From NCBI RefSeq assembly GCF_026151205.1, contig NC_087073.1:11292411-11356410 (forward strand): DNA of 64,000 nt. The letters are read 5' to 3'. This document shows positions 35,146-46,555 of the stretch, piece after piece (within the stretch, counting starts at the first letter, position 1; every line of letters starts with the position of its first letter). This stretch comes from Bolinopsis microptera (Eukaryota > Ctenophora > Tentaculata > Lobata > Bolinopsidae). Under the pieces are notes generated by a model. It saw only the letters and a list, made by a program, of their open reading frames with translations, searched no databases and was not told the DNA's origin. The translations under genes were made by a program, and so were the position numbers.

Positions 35146-38100
35146 TAACAGTTAAAACCCTCTATAACTGCCAAGACTTCTCGGTAGACAATAGGACTAC
35201 TGTCGTTAAATAACTATAGAGTATAGAGCATTGAATTGAAAGTGACTTGATGGAAGTAATTTGCCCACGTAGATTCTAGTAATGATACCAATATTCCTGT
35301 CAAATAATGGCGAAAGCAGTTTAATAATACTAGAACATGATCGGATATGATAGCTGTGTCAGTTCAAGAAATATTACGTTATAATAATGGTGAAAAGCAG
35401 TTAACTAACATTACATCATGTGTTTTGAATACGGTTTTATCTTATAATTGCGAAATTGTATGATTCAAAATCAAATGCTGAACAATTCGACAACGGTCGA
35501 TCGGTATCCAGTTACCTCACCTACCGTTAGAATTCACAGCGAAATCAAAGATCTATACTCTATAGCAGTGCTGTGACAAAATAACTATATAGTCTTCTAG
35601 AGATGATATGAAACATTTTTAAAAACCTTATTAAGTGCCATTAAGACTATCGAACACTGGCCAGTTGCAATTATAAAGATGCATTTTGCCTTATATGCTA
35701 AAACAGTAAACGAAAATTTTCAACATTCGGCTCATGCTCGATCTAGACCAAAATGTGTTGTAAACCATAAAATAGATCCCTAAAATGACCAAGTGACATT
35801 CCCGTCGTTGATTAATTGAAATTGCCGTCAAGATTTAAAATTTGTGTCGGCTTCATCAGCTCAATAACTCCGATACGGTTATGGAGCTGAAAGTGCAGTA
35901 TTTGCGTGTTCGCCATTTCGACAAGTTGTCAGCATTCTGGCAGACAGTTAAGGTTAAGTGCTCCACAATTTTCAGATATTGATAGTTGATTTAACGTCGC
36001 TTCAGACGTTTGATGTTTATGGCATAATCACGGGGGGTCTTCTACACTTTCTTACACCATACATAAAAAAAGGCAAAATTGTAGTGTAATATAGCCTAAA
36101 AAGCCTTAAAAGGTGACTTTTTTTTCTCGCCAAAGGTATGGTTAACCTTTGCAAATGTACTATGTGAAGACTGATTGGAAAATAATAGGAAAAAATAAGA
36201 TTTTCAGAAATTAATTTGGTTATAGTGTAATTAAAAGTGTAAAATTGTGTAAAAAAGTGTACCTTTTTTGCTATACATTTTACTACACCATACACCAAAA
36301 AAAGGCAAAGCCAAAAGTGTAGTGTAAAAAAGTGTAAAACATTGTAGTGAACGATTGCCGGTAAGAAGGATTTAAAGTATTTCTCTCCGGATGGGTTATG
36401 CATATTACCATATTATTGCCATATTATTGTAAGTCAAAGTGTCTGTCTATTTTAAGCCAATTTCCCAGATAGTTGTCCTGTTAGATTGTGGGGTCTGTGT
36501 GGAATGTGGATACCTCTGGCGTCTGGCGATGCTTCTTTCAAACATATCATTGAAAGAAATGCTCTACAATTTTAACATACGTTTATTTTAATACTCGCGA
36601 ACACCAGAATGATAATTAAACAGCTTTGCACGTGCCTAAAAGTAGAGATGTTTCTTCATTAATCTTCAAAGTTCAAACGATCAAATTTTAATTTCCAACT
36701 CCCAAGAGGCGAAATTCATACGGTATAATTTCAATCAAATCTGGTTTTTAGAACAAATGCTCCGGGGCTGCTGGATTAATACGATGATCTATCGATCAAG
36801 AGAGATATGTAGATCGATCAGTATAGTGTAGAACTATCGAGTTTTAAAGGGGAGTAGTTTAATTCTTCTCTACCCTTGCCTTGAGTTAATATTATACCCA
36901 AGATAATGCAATAGAAATGAAATTTAAGAAAAGCTTGCACCCGCGCCATGCTTCTTTTTTAAAGAAGTTGACAATACACAAAGGCCTCAGAATGATGAGT
37001 ACTACCAGATCTCGGTGGAACTAATATTATCCACGATATCACAGTAGGCCCTATAAAGCCTCTCCTATATTAAGCTATATTTGAACCGAACACCCCTGAT
37101 TAAAAACGAGAGCAAAAGGAAGATTACAAGAGACCTTGCAAGAGCAGTCCCGGCCTCGATCCCTCGGCCTCAAGTAGACTTATAGAACCGATCAATTTGT
37201 GAAATGAGCTTTATATCTGCACTTCAGTAACCGTTCAGGCCTCAGGAGACATCATTATCTTGATCTCACGGAATTCAGGACTTTAGGCTAGTCTGAAGAC
37301 AGAATTGAGGCCATCTTTTTATATACGGGACGAGTATAATATTAATTGTAATAATTATGATTGCTTGTTCTTTTCTAGTATTTGTCCGTTTAATTGGCCT
37401 AAAATAATGGTTTTCTGGATACTACTTCATCTATTGATTCTCATCAAATTACTCACAATCTAGCAAATTAACTAAAGATACTTTGCAGCTGTGTATTGCA
37501 CTTTACCTTGCTTAAAATGTCTAAAAACGTTTTGAAAACGCCGTAATGACTGACACCAGGAGATAAAGTCACATACAAATAACGATGGAGTTCATGTTCG
37601 AACTCAATCAAATCATTGCGAAGTTTTCAAGAGAACAATGGATTGCACTTTTTGCGACACTCCAGAAAATAGTTCTGATACTAGGGTGGTTGACCAATAA
37701 TTAAGAATTGGTGTCCAAGTTAGATATAAAATGGTTATACGCGGTCTGCTGGGAGAAATTGTGGTTAAATACTACAGCTATTAAAGCAAAACTCAAGAAA
37801 CCATTTCACCGCACAAATTTTTGGTTGTTGAACTTTTTCAACGAAAAGAAATGCAACAAAAATTAACGCGTGAGCCTGGTTCGAGAATCTTTAAATACTG
37901 GATGAACCCGATATCCTACTGTATGCAATGGATAATTCCTTTGGATTTATTTATTAGCGGACCACAGTCCAATAACATTAACATACTAATGAAAACAGGT
38001 ACTAATCAACCTGCAATCCATCCCAACTTAGTGATCAAACGAATCTTATATATTTTGTAATATAAGTTTCAAGTAAAGAATTTTATAATATATTAAATAT

Positions 38101-38219
38101 AATGGTAAGTATAAAACTGTGATAGAGTTCGTTCATTTGTAAATCGAATGGACTATATGGTCATAGACCGTTGGAAATATAATGGCACTTATACCAATCA
38201 TGGATAATATTGCTTTGTA
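35146..38219. other. Non-coding stretch; internal repeat at 36040-36340
   Basis: Two direct copies of TACACCATACA..AAAAAAAGGCAAA (about 36055 and 36288), with AGTGTAGTGTAA words around them, create a spurious 128-codon minus-strand frame (36017-36403). No gene was recognised. Confidence 0.45.
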
Positions 38220-38239
38220 CAAACCAAACATTAGTATGG

Positions 38240-38841
38240 TGGACCATGAGTATCACTAATTCTTTTAGGGGGTGGGACATATTGACCCATGCCCCATCAG
38301 TATCAATGATATTTTTAGGGGGTGGGACATACCTGTCCCATGCCCCATCAGTATCAACAATTTTTTTTCAGAGGGTGGGCCGCCCCATCAGTATCAAGAA
38401 GAAAACATTGGTGGGATTTCGTGTACCATGCCCCATGAATATCAATAAAAATTTTATGGGGTGGGAAATACCTGTCCCATGCCCCATCAGTATCAAAATA
38501 TTTTTTTCAGAGGGTGGGCCGCCCCATCAGTATCAAGAAGAAAACATTGGTGGGATTTCGTGTACCATGCCCCATGAGTATCAATAAAAATTTTATGGGG
38601 TGGGAAATACCTGTCCCATGCCCCATCAGTATCAAAATATTTTTTTCAGAGGGTGGGCCGCCCCATCAGTATCAAGAAGAAAACATTGGTGGGATTTCGT
38701 GTACCATGCCCCATGAGTATCAATCAAATTTTTGTGGGGTGGGACATAGCTGTCCCATGCCCAATCAGTATCAAAAACATTTTCAGAGGGTGGGCCGCCC
38801 CATGAGTATCAAAATTTCTTTTTAACGGGTGGGCCGCCCCA
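38240..38841 (+). repeat. Minisatellite with 139-bp higher-order period, left of the hAT insertion
   Basis: Built on GCCCCATSAGTATCAA words. A larger unit beginning GGGCCGCCCCATCAGTATC recurs at about 38378, 38517 and 38655. Open frames here follow the repeat and are not genes. Before the insertion at 38842 this array was continuous with 40151-40800. Confidence 0.85.
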
Positions 38842-40142
38842 CAGAGGCACATATTAGGTGCGGTAAAAAAAATCGAAATTATGCGGTACCGCACCCGACT
38901 ACAAAGGTAAAATGTGCGGTAAGGTGCGGTAAATTTTTACCAATTATGCGGCAAATGTGCGGCGATTTTGTCGAAATTTGTGCGGGAATTGTGCGGTTTT
39001 CTTTTGCATTTTCTCAAGGACTTTGGAAATTCTAAACGTATAACCGCCGCTCTTCTCAAAAATAGGTCTGTTTATGTGTTACGAGGGTGTAGTTCTTTAC
39101 TAAGACCATGATTGAACCTATTATATATATATTGAGATTCAGTTATCTGAGAACAGTGACTTGATCTGGTAGAGATCAGGAGACAGTTATTTGAAGACGC
39201 CTCTGGATAGAGTCGATCAGATCCCATGCGTGATCGCAAATATGTGACACGCTTGTTGGCATTGATCGTCAGTACTTGTGAACCATTTGATCCAAGATCC
39301 ATTAAGCCCACTATAGATGATGTGGTGAAGTTACGAATGATAACTGATACACTATAATCGAAGTACGGTAACGACGAGGGTTCCATAACGGCCTGGGTCA
39401 CGGTCCCAAAAGGGCCTGGGTCACGGTCCCGAAAGGGCCTGGGTCACGGTCCCGAAAGGGCCTGGGTAACGGTCCCGAAAGGGCCTGGGTCACGGTCCCG
39501 AAAGGGCCTGGGTCACGTGGTAACCGGGTCACGTGGCCTAGGCATGAGTTCCAAAAGGGCCTGGGTCACGGTCCCGAAAGGGCCTGGGTCAGGGTCCCGA
39601 AAGGGCCTGAGTCACGTGGTAACTGGGTCACGTGGCCTAGGTATGAGTTCCAAAAGGGCCTGGGTAACGGTCCCGAAAAGGCCTGGGTCACGGTCCCGAA
39701 AGGGCCTGGGTCACGTGGTAACCGGGTCACGTGGCCTAGGCATGAGTTCCAAAAGGGCCTGGGTCACGGTCCCGAAAGGGCCTGGGTCAGGGTCCCGAAA
39801 TGGCCTGAGTCACGTGGTAACTGGGTCATGTGGCCTAGGTATGAGTTCCAAAAGGGCCTGGGTCACGGTCCCGAAAGGGCCTGGGTCAGGGTCCCGAAAG
39901 GGCCTGAGTCACGGTCCTAAAAGGGCCCGACGTTTAACATATTTTGGTTTTTACACTCGAAAATCTTAACGCGAAAATTTCAAAATTATGCGAAATTACG
40001 CGGAAAATGCTAGATTATGCGGAAATATGCAGAAAATTACAAAATGTGCGGAAATGTGCGGAAAACAATAAATTATGCGGAAATGTGCGGAAAACGGTAA
40101 ATTGTGCGATCCCGCACCCATCGCACCTAATATGTGCCTCTG
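38842..40142. mobile_element. hAT-like non-autonomous element, 1301 bp, 8-bp duplication CCGCCCCA
   Basis: The termini CAGAGGCACATATTAGG..TGCG and their exact reverse complement (21 bases) are flanked by CCGCCCCA (38834-38841 and 40143-40150). CAG...CTG ends with an 8-bp duplication are classic hAT. Deleting the element and one duplicate restores an intact minisatellite unit. Subterminal regions are rich in ATGCGGAAATGTGCGG words on both sides. The middle holds a separate tandem array. No transposase frame. Confidence 0.9.
39395..39935 (+). repeat. Tandem array inside the hAT-like element
   Basis: A 23-bp unit (GGGCCTGGGTCACGGTCC..) with a higher-order period near 101-103 bases, set by CACGTGGTAACYGGGTCACG. 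The 150-codon open frame at 39517-39969 follows this array and is not a gene. Confidence 0.85.
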
Positions 40143-40897
40143 CCGCCCCATGAGTATCAAAATTTCTTTTTAACGGGTGGGACATACCTGACCCATACCC
40201 CATCAGTATCAAAATTTCTTTTTAACGGGTGGGCCGCCCCATGAGTATCAAAATTTCTTTTGAACAGGTGGGCCGCCCCATGAGTATCAAAATTTCTTTT
40301 TAACGGGTGGGCCGCCCCATGAGTATCAAAATTTCTTTTTAACAGGTGGGACATACCTGAACCATGCCCCATGAGTATCAAAATTTCTTTTTAACGGGTG
40401 GGCCGCCCCATGAGTATCAAAATTTCTTTTTAACGGGTGGGCCGCCCCATGAGTATCAAAATTTCTTTTTAACGGGTGGGACATACCTAACCCATGCCCC
40501 ATCAGTATCAAAAACATTTTCAGAGGGTGGGCCGCCCCATGAGTATCAAAATTTCTTTTTAACGGGTGGGCCGCCCCATGAGTATCAACATTTCTTTTTA
40601 ACGGGTGGGACATACCTGACCCATGCCCCATCAGTATCAAAAACATTTTCAGAGGGTGGGCCGCCCCATGAGTATCAAAATTTCTTTTTAACGGGTGGGC
40701 CGCCCCATGAGTATCAAAATTTCTTTTTAACGGGTGGGCCGCCCCATGAGTATCAAAGTTTCTTTTTAAGGGTTGGGACATACCTAACCCATGCCCCATC
40801 AGAGTTAGTGGGGACCATAGGCGGCAGCCCCGGCGGCGATCAGATCAGGGTATCATTAAAACCTGTACGAGTGGGACGGTATGGTTTGGGTAAACGT

Positions 40898-41010
40898 TAG
40901 GGTTAGGGTAAGGGTTAGGGTTAGGGTTTGTGTTAGGGTTAGGGCTACTGCTAGGGATGAGGTTAGGGTTAGGGATGAGGTTAGGGTTAGGGTTAGGGTT
41001 AGGTAATACA
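40898..41010 (+). repeat. Interstitial TTAGGG-type array, forward arm
   Basis: TTAGGG repeats with GGGATGAGG variants, mirrored as CCCTAA at 42455-42558. They sit in the foldback arms, so they are element-borne, not a chromosome end. Confidence 0.85.
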
Positions 41011-41097
41011 AACCGTCCTACCTGTACAGATTACAATTGGACCCATCAGATCAAGGGACAGAGGCCGCTTGCCTTCCGACCAATCTCCGTAAACGTT

Positions 41098-41172
41098 ACT
41101 GGGCCGCGCTCAGCCTGTCATTCCGCCGAATCTCTATGTTAATGAACATGATAGCCTGAGGTCCCCAGGCAA
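41098..41172. mobile_element. 75-bp insertion with 10-bp target duplication
   Basis: Flanked by CGTAAACGTT at 41088-41097 and 41173-41182. The opposite arm (around 42366) has a single uninterrupted copy of the site. The insert contains the inverted form of the motif also seen at 15306 and 41789. Confidence 0.75.
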
Positions 41173-41833
41173 CGTAAACGTTGCTATTTTTCTGAGTCTG
41201 TGCGCGGACGATTCCATTTCCCGTTGGTTTTGGATCGTTACGAAGTCCGAAAGACGTCAAACTGACATGCAACATGGTCACGCACATTCACTGCACTGGT
41301 AAGTTGGGTAATTGTAGCGCAGATCGTCCAAACGATCGCTGTCCTGTCACGTCTTTTGAATCATTCCATGTTATATTGTATATGTGCCGAAATTTAAATT
41401 TAAATTGTGATAGCCTATTTCGAATTTTTCTGTTTATAATTTATATAATTGATCGGTTTTGGATACAGTGCTCCATGCACGCGTAAGAAATAGCGGCCTT
41501 GGCGGAGCATTTTACAGTAACGTAGCTTGGGCCAATAAGAATCTAGTACGGTTTGTATTACCTTATTCTAATATTAATTAGCGCGCGCACTTAATACGCC
41601 GTATTAAATGCACGCGCTAATTAATACGTTTACAGTATCTGCGGTAATTATTAAATTTTATTTTGGCGCGCGTGTCCGAAATTTCAAATTTCAAATTTAC
41701 TGGAACTGTAAAAGTGACATGAGGAACTGACGAGTGACGCTAACCTATATTACCTGGGGACCCCGGCCCAGGCTATTATGTTCATAAAGATTCGGCGGAA
41801 TGACAGGCTGAGCGCCGCCCAGTAAACCTATAT

Positions 41834-41881
41834 GGATAGGGTTCAGGTTAGGGTTACTAACCCTAACCTGAACCCTTATCC
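41834..41881. repeat. Perfect TTAGGG/CCCTAA head-to-head palindrome
   Basis: GGGTTCAGGTTAGGG meets CCCTAACCTGAACCC across a short centre, within the spacer of the foldback structure. Confidence 0.8.
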
Positions 41882-42454
41882 TAACTTGAGACCCGCGCGC
41901 AAGCGTAACATATACCGAAGTGGTAGTGTAACATCACTTGTCAGTTCTCCCGGCGCGCGGGCGTCGCCGCGCGTTGTATTAGAATAATGTAATACAAACC
42001 GTCCTAGATTCTTATTGGCCCAAGCTACGTTACTGTAAAATCAAAAATGCTCCGCCAAGGCCGCTATTTCTTACGCGTGGAGCACTGTATCCAATCCCGA
42101 TCAATTATAATTATAAACAGAAAAATTCGAAATAGGCTATCACAATTTAAATTTAAATTTCGGCACATATAACATGGAATGATTCGAAAGACGCGACAGG
42201 ACAGCGATCGTTTGGACGATCTGCGCTACAATTACCCAATTTACCAGTGCAGTGAATGTGCGTGACCATGTTGCATGTCAGTTTGACGTCTTTCGGACTT
42301 CGTAACGATCCAAAACCAACGGGAAATGGAATCGTCCGCGCACAGACTCAGAAAAATAGCAACGTTTACGGAGATTGGTCGGAAGGCAAGCGGCTTCTGT
42401 CCCTTGATCTGATGGGTCCAATTGTAATCTGTACAGGTAGGACGGTTTGTATTA

Positions 42455-42558
42455 CCTAACCCAAACCCTAACGTAACAACCCTAACCTCATCCCTAACCC
42501 TAACCTCATCCCTAGCCCTAACCCTAACACAAACCCTAACCCTAACCCTTACCCTAAC
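42455..42558 (-). repeat. CCCTAA-type array, reverse arm
   Basis: The mirror of 40898-41010. It continues for about 20 bases at 43163-43185 after the inserted TA element. Confidence 0.85.
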
Positions 42559-42560
42559 TA

Positions 42561-43162
42561 GGTAGTGCGCCATCGACGGTGAGCCGCGCGTGCCGACTGT
42601 AGGATGGTTTTTTAGCGCTAATTTCGGCCAGCACAATTTTCTTCAAACAAATAGATATTAAGTATCCTTCCCGACCTCTGATTGCAACAAAAATTGGAGA
42701 GCTTACTCATAGACTTACAAGGAAAGTGTCCGAAAAGTTTAAAGCATATCCAACAATCAAACATTATGTTACAGCTAAAAGCAGCGTATTTTGCCTCATT
42801 TTGATCACTATATCAACTCTGATATCCACCAAATTTTTCGGACAGTTGTAAAAGCCCTATTGGAAGGTCGTCGCCAATTTTCAGAATGATCTCATACAAG
42901 GAACTGAAGATATATCCAAATAATACGACAAAAATCAACGAATTTGGTCAAATTTGGTCAAATTTGGTCAAATTACGCGACTTTTACAGCTAAATTTGCT
43001 CCAAAAGCCGCGCACTATCAAATATGGCACCTAGGCGAAACTCACTGATCTCTCCAAAAAGGTATAACAAATTTGGTATTGTGAAAATTCTCACAGTCTC
43101 TAGAAAACAATGGTACAAAAATTTTTAAAATCCGAGCAAGTTTATTTTTATGGTGCACCTCC
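42561..43162. mobile_element. 602-bp TA-flanked MITE inside the CCCTAA array
   Basis: TA at 42559-42560 and 43163-43164. The ends are GGTAGTGCGCCAT and the reverse complement of GGAGGTGCACCAT (10 of 13 match). It is absent from the opposite arm, and its removal restores the CCCTAA array. A TA duplication suggests a Tc1/mariner-type element. It contains a triple AATTTGGTCA repeat and no gene. Confidence 0.65.
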
Positions 43163-43765
43163 TACCCTAACCCTAACGTTTACCCAAACCATACCGTCCC
43201 ACTCGTACAGGTTTTAAAGATTCCCTGATCTGATCGCCGCCGGGGCTGCCACCTATGGTCCCCACTAACTCTGATGGGGCATGGGTCAGGTATGTCCCAA
43301 CCCTTAAAAAGAAACTTTGATACTCATGGGGCGGCCCACTCGTTAAAAAGAAATTTTGATACTCATGGGGCGGCCGACCCGTTAAAAAGAAATTTTGATA
43401 CTCATGGGGCGGCCCACCCTCTGAAAATGTTTTTGATACTGATGGGGCATGGGTCAGGTATGTCCCACCCGTTAAAAAGAAATGTTGATACTCATGGGGC
43501 GGCCCACCCGTTAAAAAGAAATTTTGATACTCATGGGGCGGCCCACCCGTTAAAAAGAAATTTTGATATTCATGGGGCGGCCCACCCTCTGAAAATGTTT
43601 TTGATACTGATGGGGTATGGGTCAGGTATGTCCCACTCGTTAAAAAGAAATTTTGATACTCATGGGGCGGCCCACCCGTTAAAAAGAAATTTTGATACTC
43701 ATGGGGCGGCCCACCCTCTGAAAGTGTTTTTGATACTGATGGGGCATGGGTCAGGAGTAGTATGA

Positions 43766-44104
43766 CTATGCCGGGCCAGACTCATTTCGAGAACAGTGGA
43801 TTTCAGGCGGAAATAGGGTGTTTTGAAAATCTGACATATAAATTTGTGTGTAAAAAAGGATGTAATTGGTTTCCGGGTTAACCCTAGGTAGCTGGATTGA
43901 GTGAGCTTTCCGGGTATGGTAACCCTAGTCAACCCTAGCTAGAATGGGGAATGTATGTTCTCAAAATATTTGCTGTATAGTTCCGGGTTATATAGGATAT
44001 GTGTAGGAAGTGTGGCCTTGAAATTTTTACGTGCTCAACAGTTTGAGATCTGACAGTAATGTGTTTGAATAGGAGCTGTTGAGCTAACCCTAATTAGTAG
44101 AGCT
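43766..44104. other. Short non-coding link between foldback and P450 region
   Basis: No gene or repeat border beyond a few CCCTAG words was recognised. Confidence 0.4.
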
Positions 44105-44629
44105 ATATTAAATTGGGAAAGTGGGAACATTAATCAATCTTCTGCATTTAATTGGACTGTCGTACAGTGGTCACGATAAAATACATTGGAGTAATTTACA
44201 CAAGATTGTTACAGTGCATTCGGGGGCTTTGCTTAGACTGATTTATTTTCCGGACAGTTTCTTGGAAGTTCAATTAAAAACAGTGCAAGTAGAGAGTAAT
44301 CTTCATGAGATTTAAATTGGTACTATTTTATTTGTGTTGTAGGAAGATTTTCGTTTTCACTTTGATACATTGGTATGGATTTTATATGCTGATTAAAGAT
44401 TACCGATTAAAGAATGTTTAAATGTACAATTCGAAAACTGTGTACATCATATGAGAGTTAACCTGTCTTCTCATTTTCAACTCTTAACTGAAAGTGACAT
44501 GTCAGAAAACATGAGTCGTCTTGTATAATGATACAAACATATATAATAATATGATTTTCACGTTAAGTAGTCAGCTTGACCTTGATTGGTTGCAGACAAT
44601 GTTAAATGTGGATTGTGATACCGAGTTAA

Positions 44630-45455
44630 TCTTTATTTTAAGTGCTATCACTAATTAGGTACCAATCAGATATGAATCCTAAAATTTGGACTGCAGCCAC
44701 AAACCGCTCGCATCCTGATTGGCCGCGGTATTAACGATAAAGCCGCCCCATTTCAGAGCCAATCAATATATGACACTCACACCGGGCCCACCATTTATGA
44801 GGTTTCTCGATAAGTTTATTAGCATTATTAGACAAGTTGTTAAAATACATTAAAATTCCTTTGACAGATATTATATCAATATTTTCCTAGTCTGTTCATA
44901 GTTGCGAGATTGTAACTATGTCTTGCTGTTGCTGAGGGGACAATAAAGTCACGCGGTCCGCAGCTCAAAAACTTGCCCTCAAAAATATATGAGGGCACGG
45001 TTATGGGTGGTCTTCGTAGGTCGCGAGTCAAAATTTACTTTTGAAAAACTTCTTGTGAGGTGTTTTGAAGCCAACTTAATGTCTAAAGAGGATGAAATCT
45101 ATGACTAGCACTACCTGAATAGGATTTTATCGATCGGTTTATCTCAGATTTTCGATATCTCACTTCCTTTTTCGCAGGTGACCGAAACGTACACCGCCAT
45201 TCTCTCGTAAAGGCGAGTACAACTCTCTACTGAAACAAGAGCTGTGCGACACATGATTATCCTTGGATGATGGGTTTGTTTCTGGGAAACGCCCTAACGA
45301 TGCTTTAAAACGATAGGAATCTGAAAAGGTTTATGAAATATTATTGAAAACTTGTCCCCAGCACTTCGTTGAAGTCGCGAGATTCGATATCCATAAAAGT
45401 TAATGTGCAAAAATTACTAGCAAAAGTGCCCTCAGCGCGGGGGGGTGCTTATGTA
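44630..45455 (+). repeat. About 830-bp repeat, first of three copies
   Basis: It begins TACCGAGTTAATC and ends at CCCTCAGCGCGGGGGGGTG. Copies lie at about 54910-55740 (-, in the right arm) and 56815-57645 (+). It contains CCAAT-type boxes (GATTGGCCGC, AGCCAATCA). It could be a dispersed element or a duplicated promoter block. Confidence 0.75.
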
Positions 45456-45849
45456 ATGAATAAGTATTGTGACGATGTTTTTATCATTGACCGAATTTGA
45501 TAATTCTGAAAAATAGTGTGAAATGTACTTACAATCTTTAGTAGATACACATAGATTTATTAATGATGTGTAGTTATATTTGTTTGTTTGACCGATTCAA
45601 TGCTTTACTTCACTCGAACTAATTACAAGCCTGAGCCATTTTCGCAATCTTTTTTGCTTTTTTACATGGTCGATCATTTATAGGGATATAATTTGATATC
45701 AAATTATACTTAGCATTTTCACGGGTTAAAGGTAGGTACTATGTATTGATCTTTGATTAAGGTCCACATCCAGAAAAGTTTCAAAATTCCTTGTGCGTTA
45801 CATACTTTGGTTACTTTGGTGTGCTTCATAAGGAATCATCTATCGGGTA

Positions 45850-46555
45850 TCAGGAGTTGTTGACCCACCGGACAGCGAGATCGCTGCCTTTATTAACTCC
45901 ATCCAGTATACGAATTTCCCATTCCGACAGCTGTATCCTGCCACTAGCGGCTCCTCAGGGAATGATATTCAAAACGTTGTATGTATTTCTTTATAGTGCA
46001 GGGGGATTTTTGCTAGTATGCAGTTTGGTTGGGATTAAGTTTCACAAGCAGGTCCCAAATTACTGGCAAATGAATTGTCATAGCGCCGTTTGGTTGCGTC
46101 GATGCTAGATTTATTCAGAGGGAATAACTGCTTTTGGCCATGTCGGAGTGTTGCAGAGAACTTGCAGATGTTGGACATTCATTTGGCACCTTGCGTGCAG
46201 CACTTTCCATATGAGGTCTGATGTCAGTATATTCGTTTCTCTCCGTGCAACGACATCAAAATTTTAAGCCTGAGTCTCTGCCAGTAGTTAGATGCTGTAG
46301 GCCGTCTATTGTCTCGTCGTGAAGTGCGCTGAAACCCTTCCAGTTGTTGGACGTCCGTATTCTTGGAATATTTAATAAGGGGCAACGTACTCGAGGTGGC
46401 TTCTGATGAGAGATTTGTAAAGGGTCATCCTGTGACTTTGTTCTCGTTTTATAAAGCACTCAGAACCCAGCAGCAACTTTACGAAAGCACGTTCGGCTAT
46501 AAGGGTAAACGTGGGGCTCCAGGATACTGTAAGTCAAGCGAAAACCATCACCCCT
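45850..46555 (+). CDS. Two unidentified exon-like segments upstream of the P450
   Basis: Segments at about 45850-45990 and 46330-46530 are preserved in both arms and end at donor-like GTAAGT sites (near 45979 and 46527). Comparing arms suggests reading frames with PTAVILPL in the first and ASDERFVKGH and STFGYKG in the second. I do not recognise the family. They may be exons of another gene or upstream exons of a neighbouring P450. Confidence 0.3.

Larger units (their letters stand above)
40143..43757. mobile_element. Large foldback structure with minisatellite and TTAGGG arms
   Basis: Inverted arms pair as follows: 40151-40800 with 43270-43757 (39-bp minisatellite), 40800-40897 with 43185-43270 (unique sequence), 40898-41010 with 42455-42558 (telomere-like), 41010-41097 with 42366-42455, and 41274-41573 with 41977-42275. 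A spacer of about 400 bases separates them. The arms differ by later insertions. The minisatellite unit is 39 bases, so it stays open in frame (HPLKRNFDTHGAA repeats) without coding. No transposase or clear outer target duplication was found, so the class is unknown. Confidence 0.75.

Noticed and set aside
36017-36403. 128-codon minus-strand frame
   Set aside because: Built on duplicated AAAAAAAGGCAAA/AGTGTAGTGTAA words; no domain, and composition typical of AT-rich noise.
39517-39969. 150-codon frame with GSRGLGMSSKRAWVTVPK repeats
   Set aside because: It arises from the 23-bp/102-bp array inside the hAT-like element; no start context, homologue or splice signal.
40157-40900. Open frames of up to 178 codons on both strands (HPLKRNFDTHGAA / PPHEYQNFFLTGG repeats), also at 43274-43765
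   Set aside because: They follow a 39-bp minisatellite whose length is a multiple of three, so frames stay open on both strands without coding.
40898-41010. TTAGGG tract as a chromosome end
   Set aside because: It is short, internal, present inverted in the other arm and followed by unique mirrored DNA, so it is element-borne.
42241-42636. 131-codon minus-strand frame with RVRVRV repeats
   Set aside because: It reads through CCCTAA telomere-type repeats in a foldback arm.
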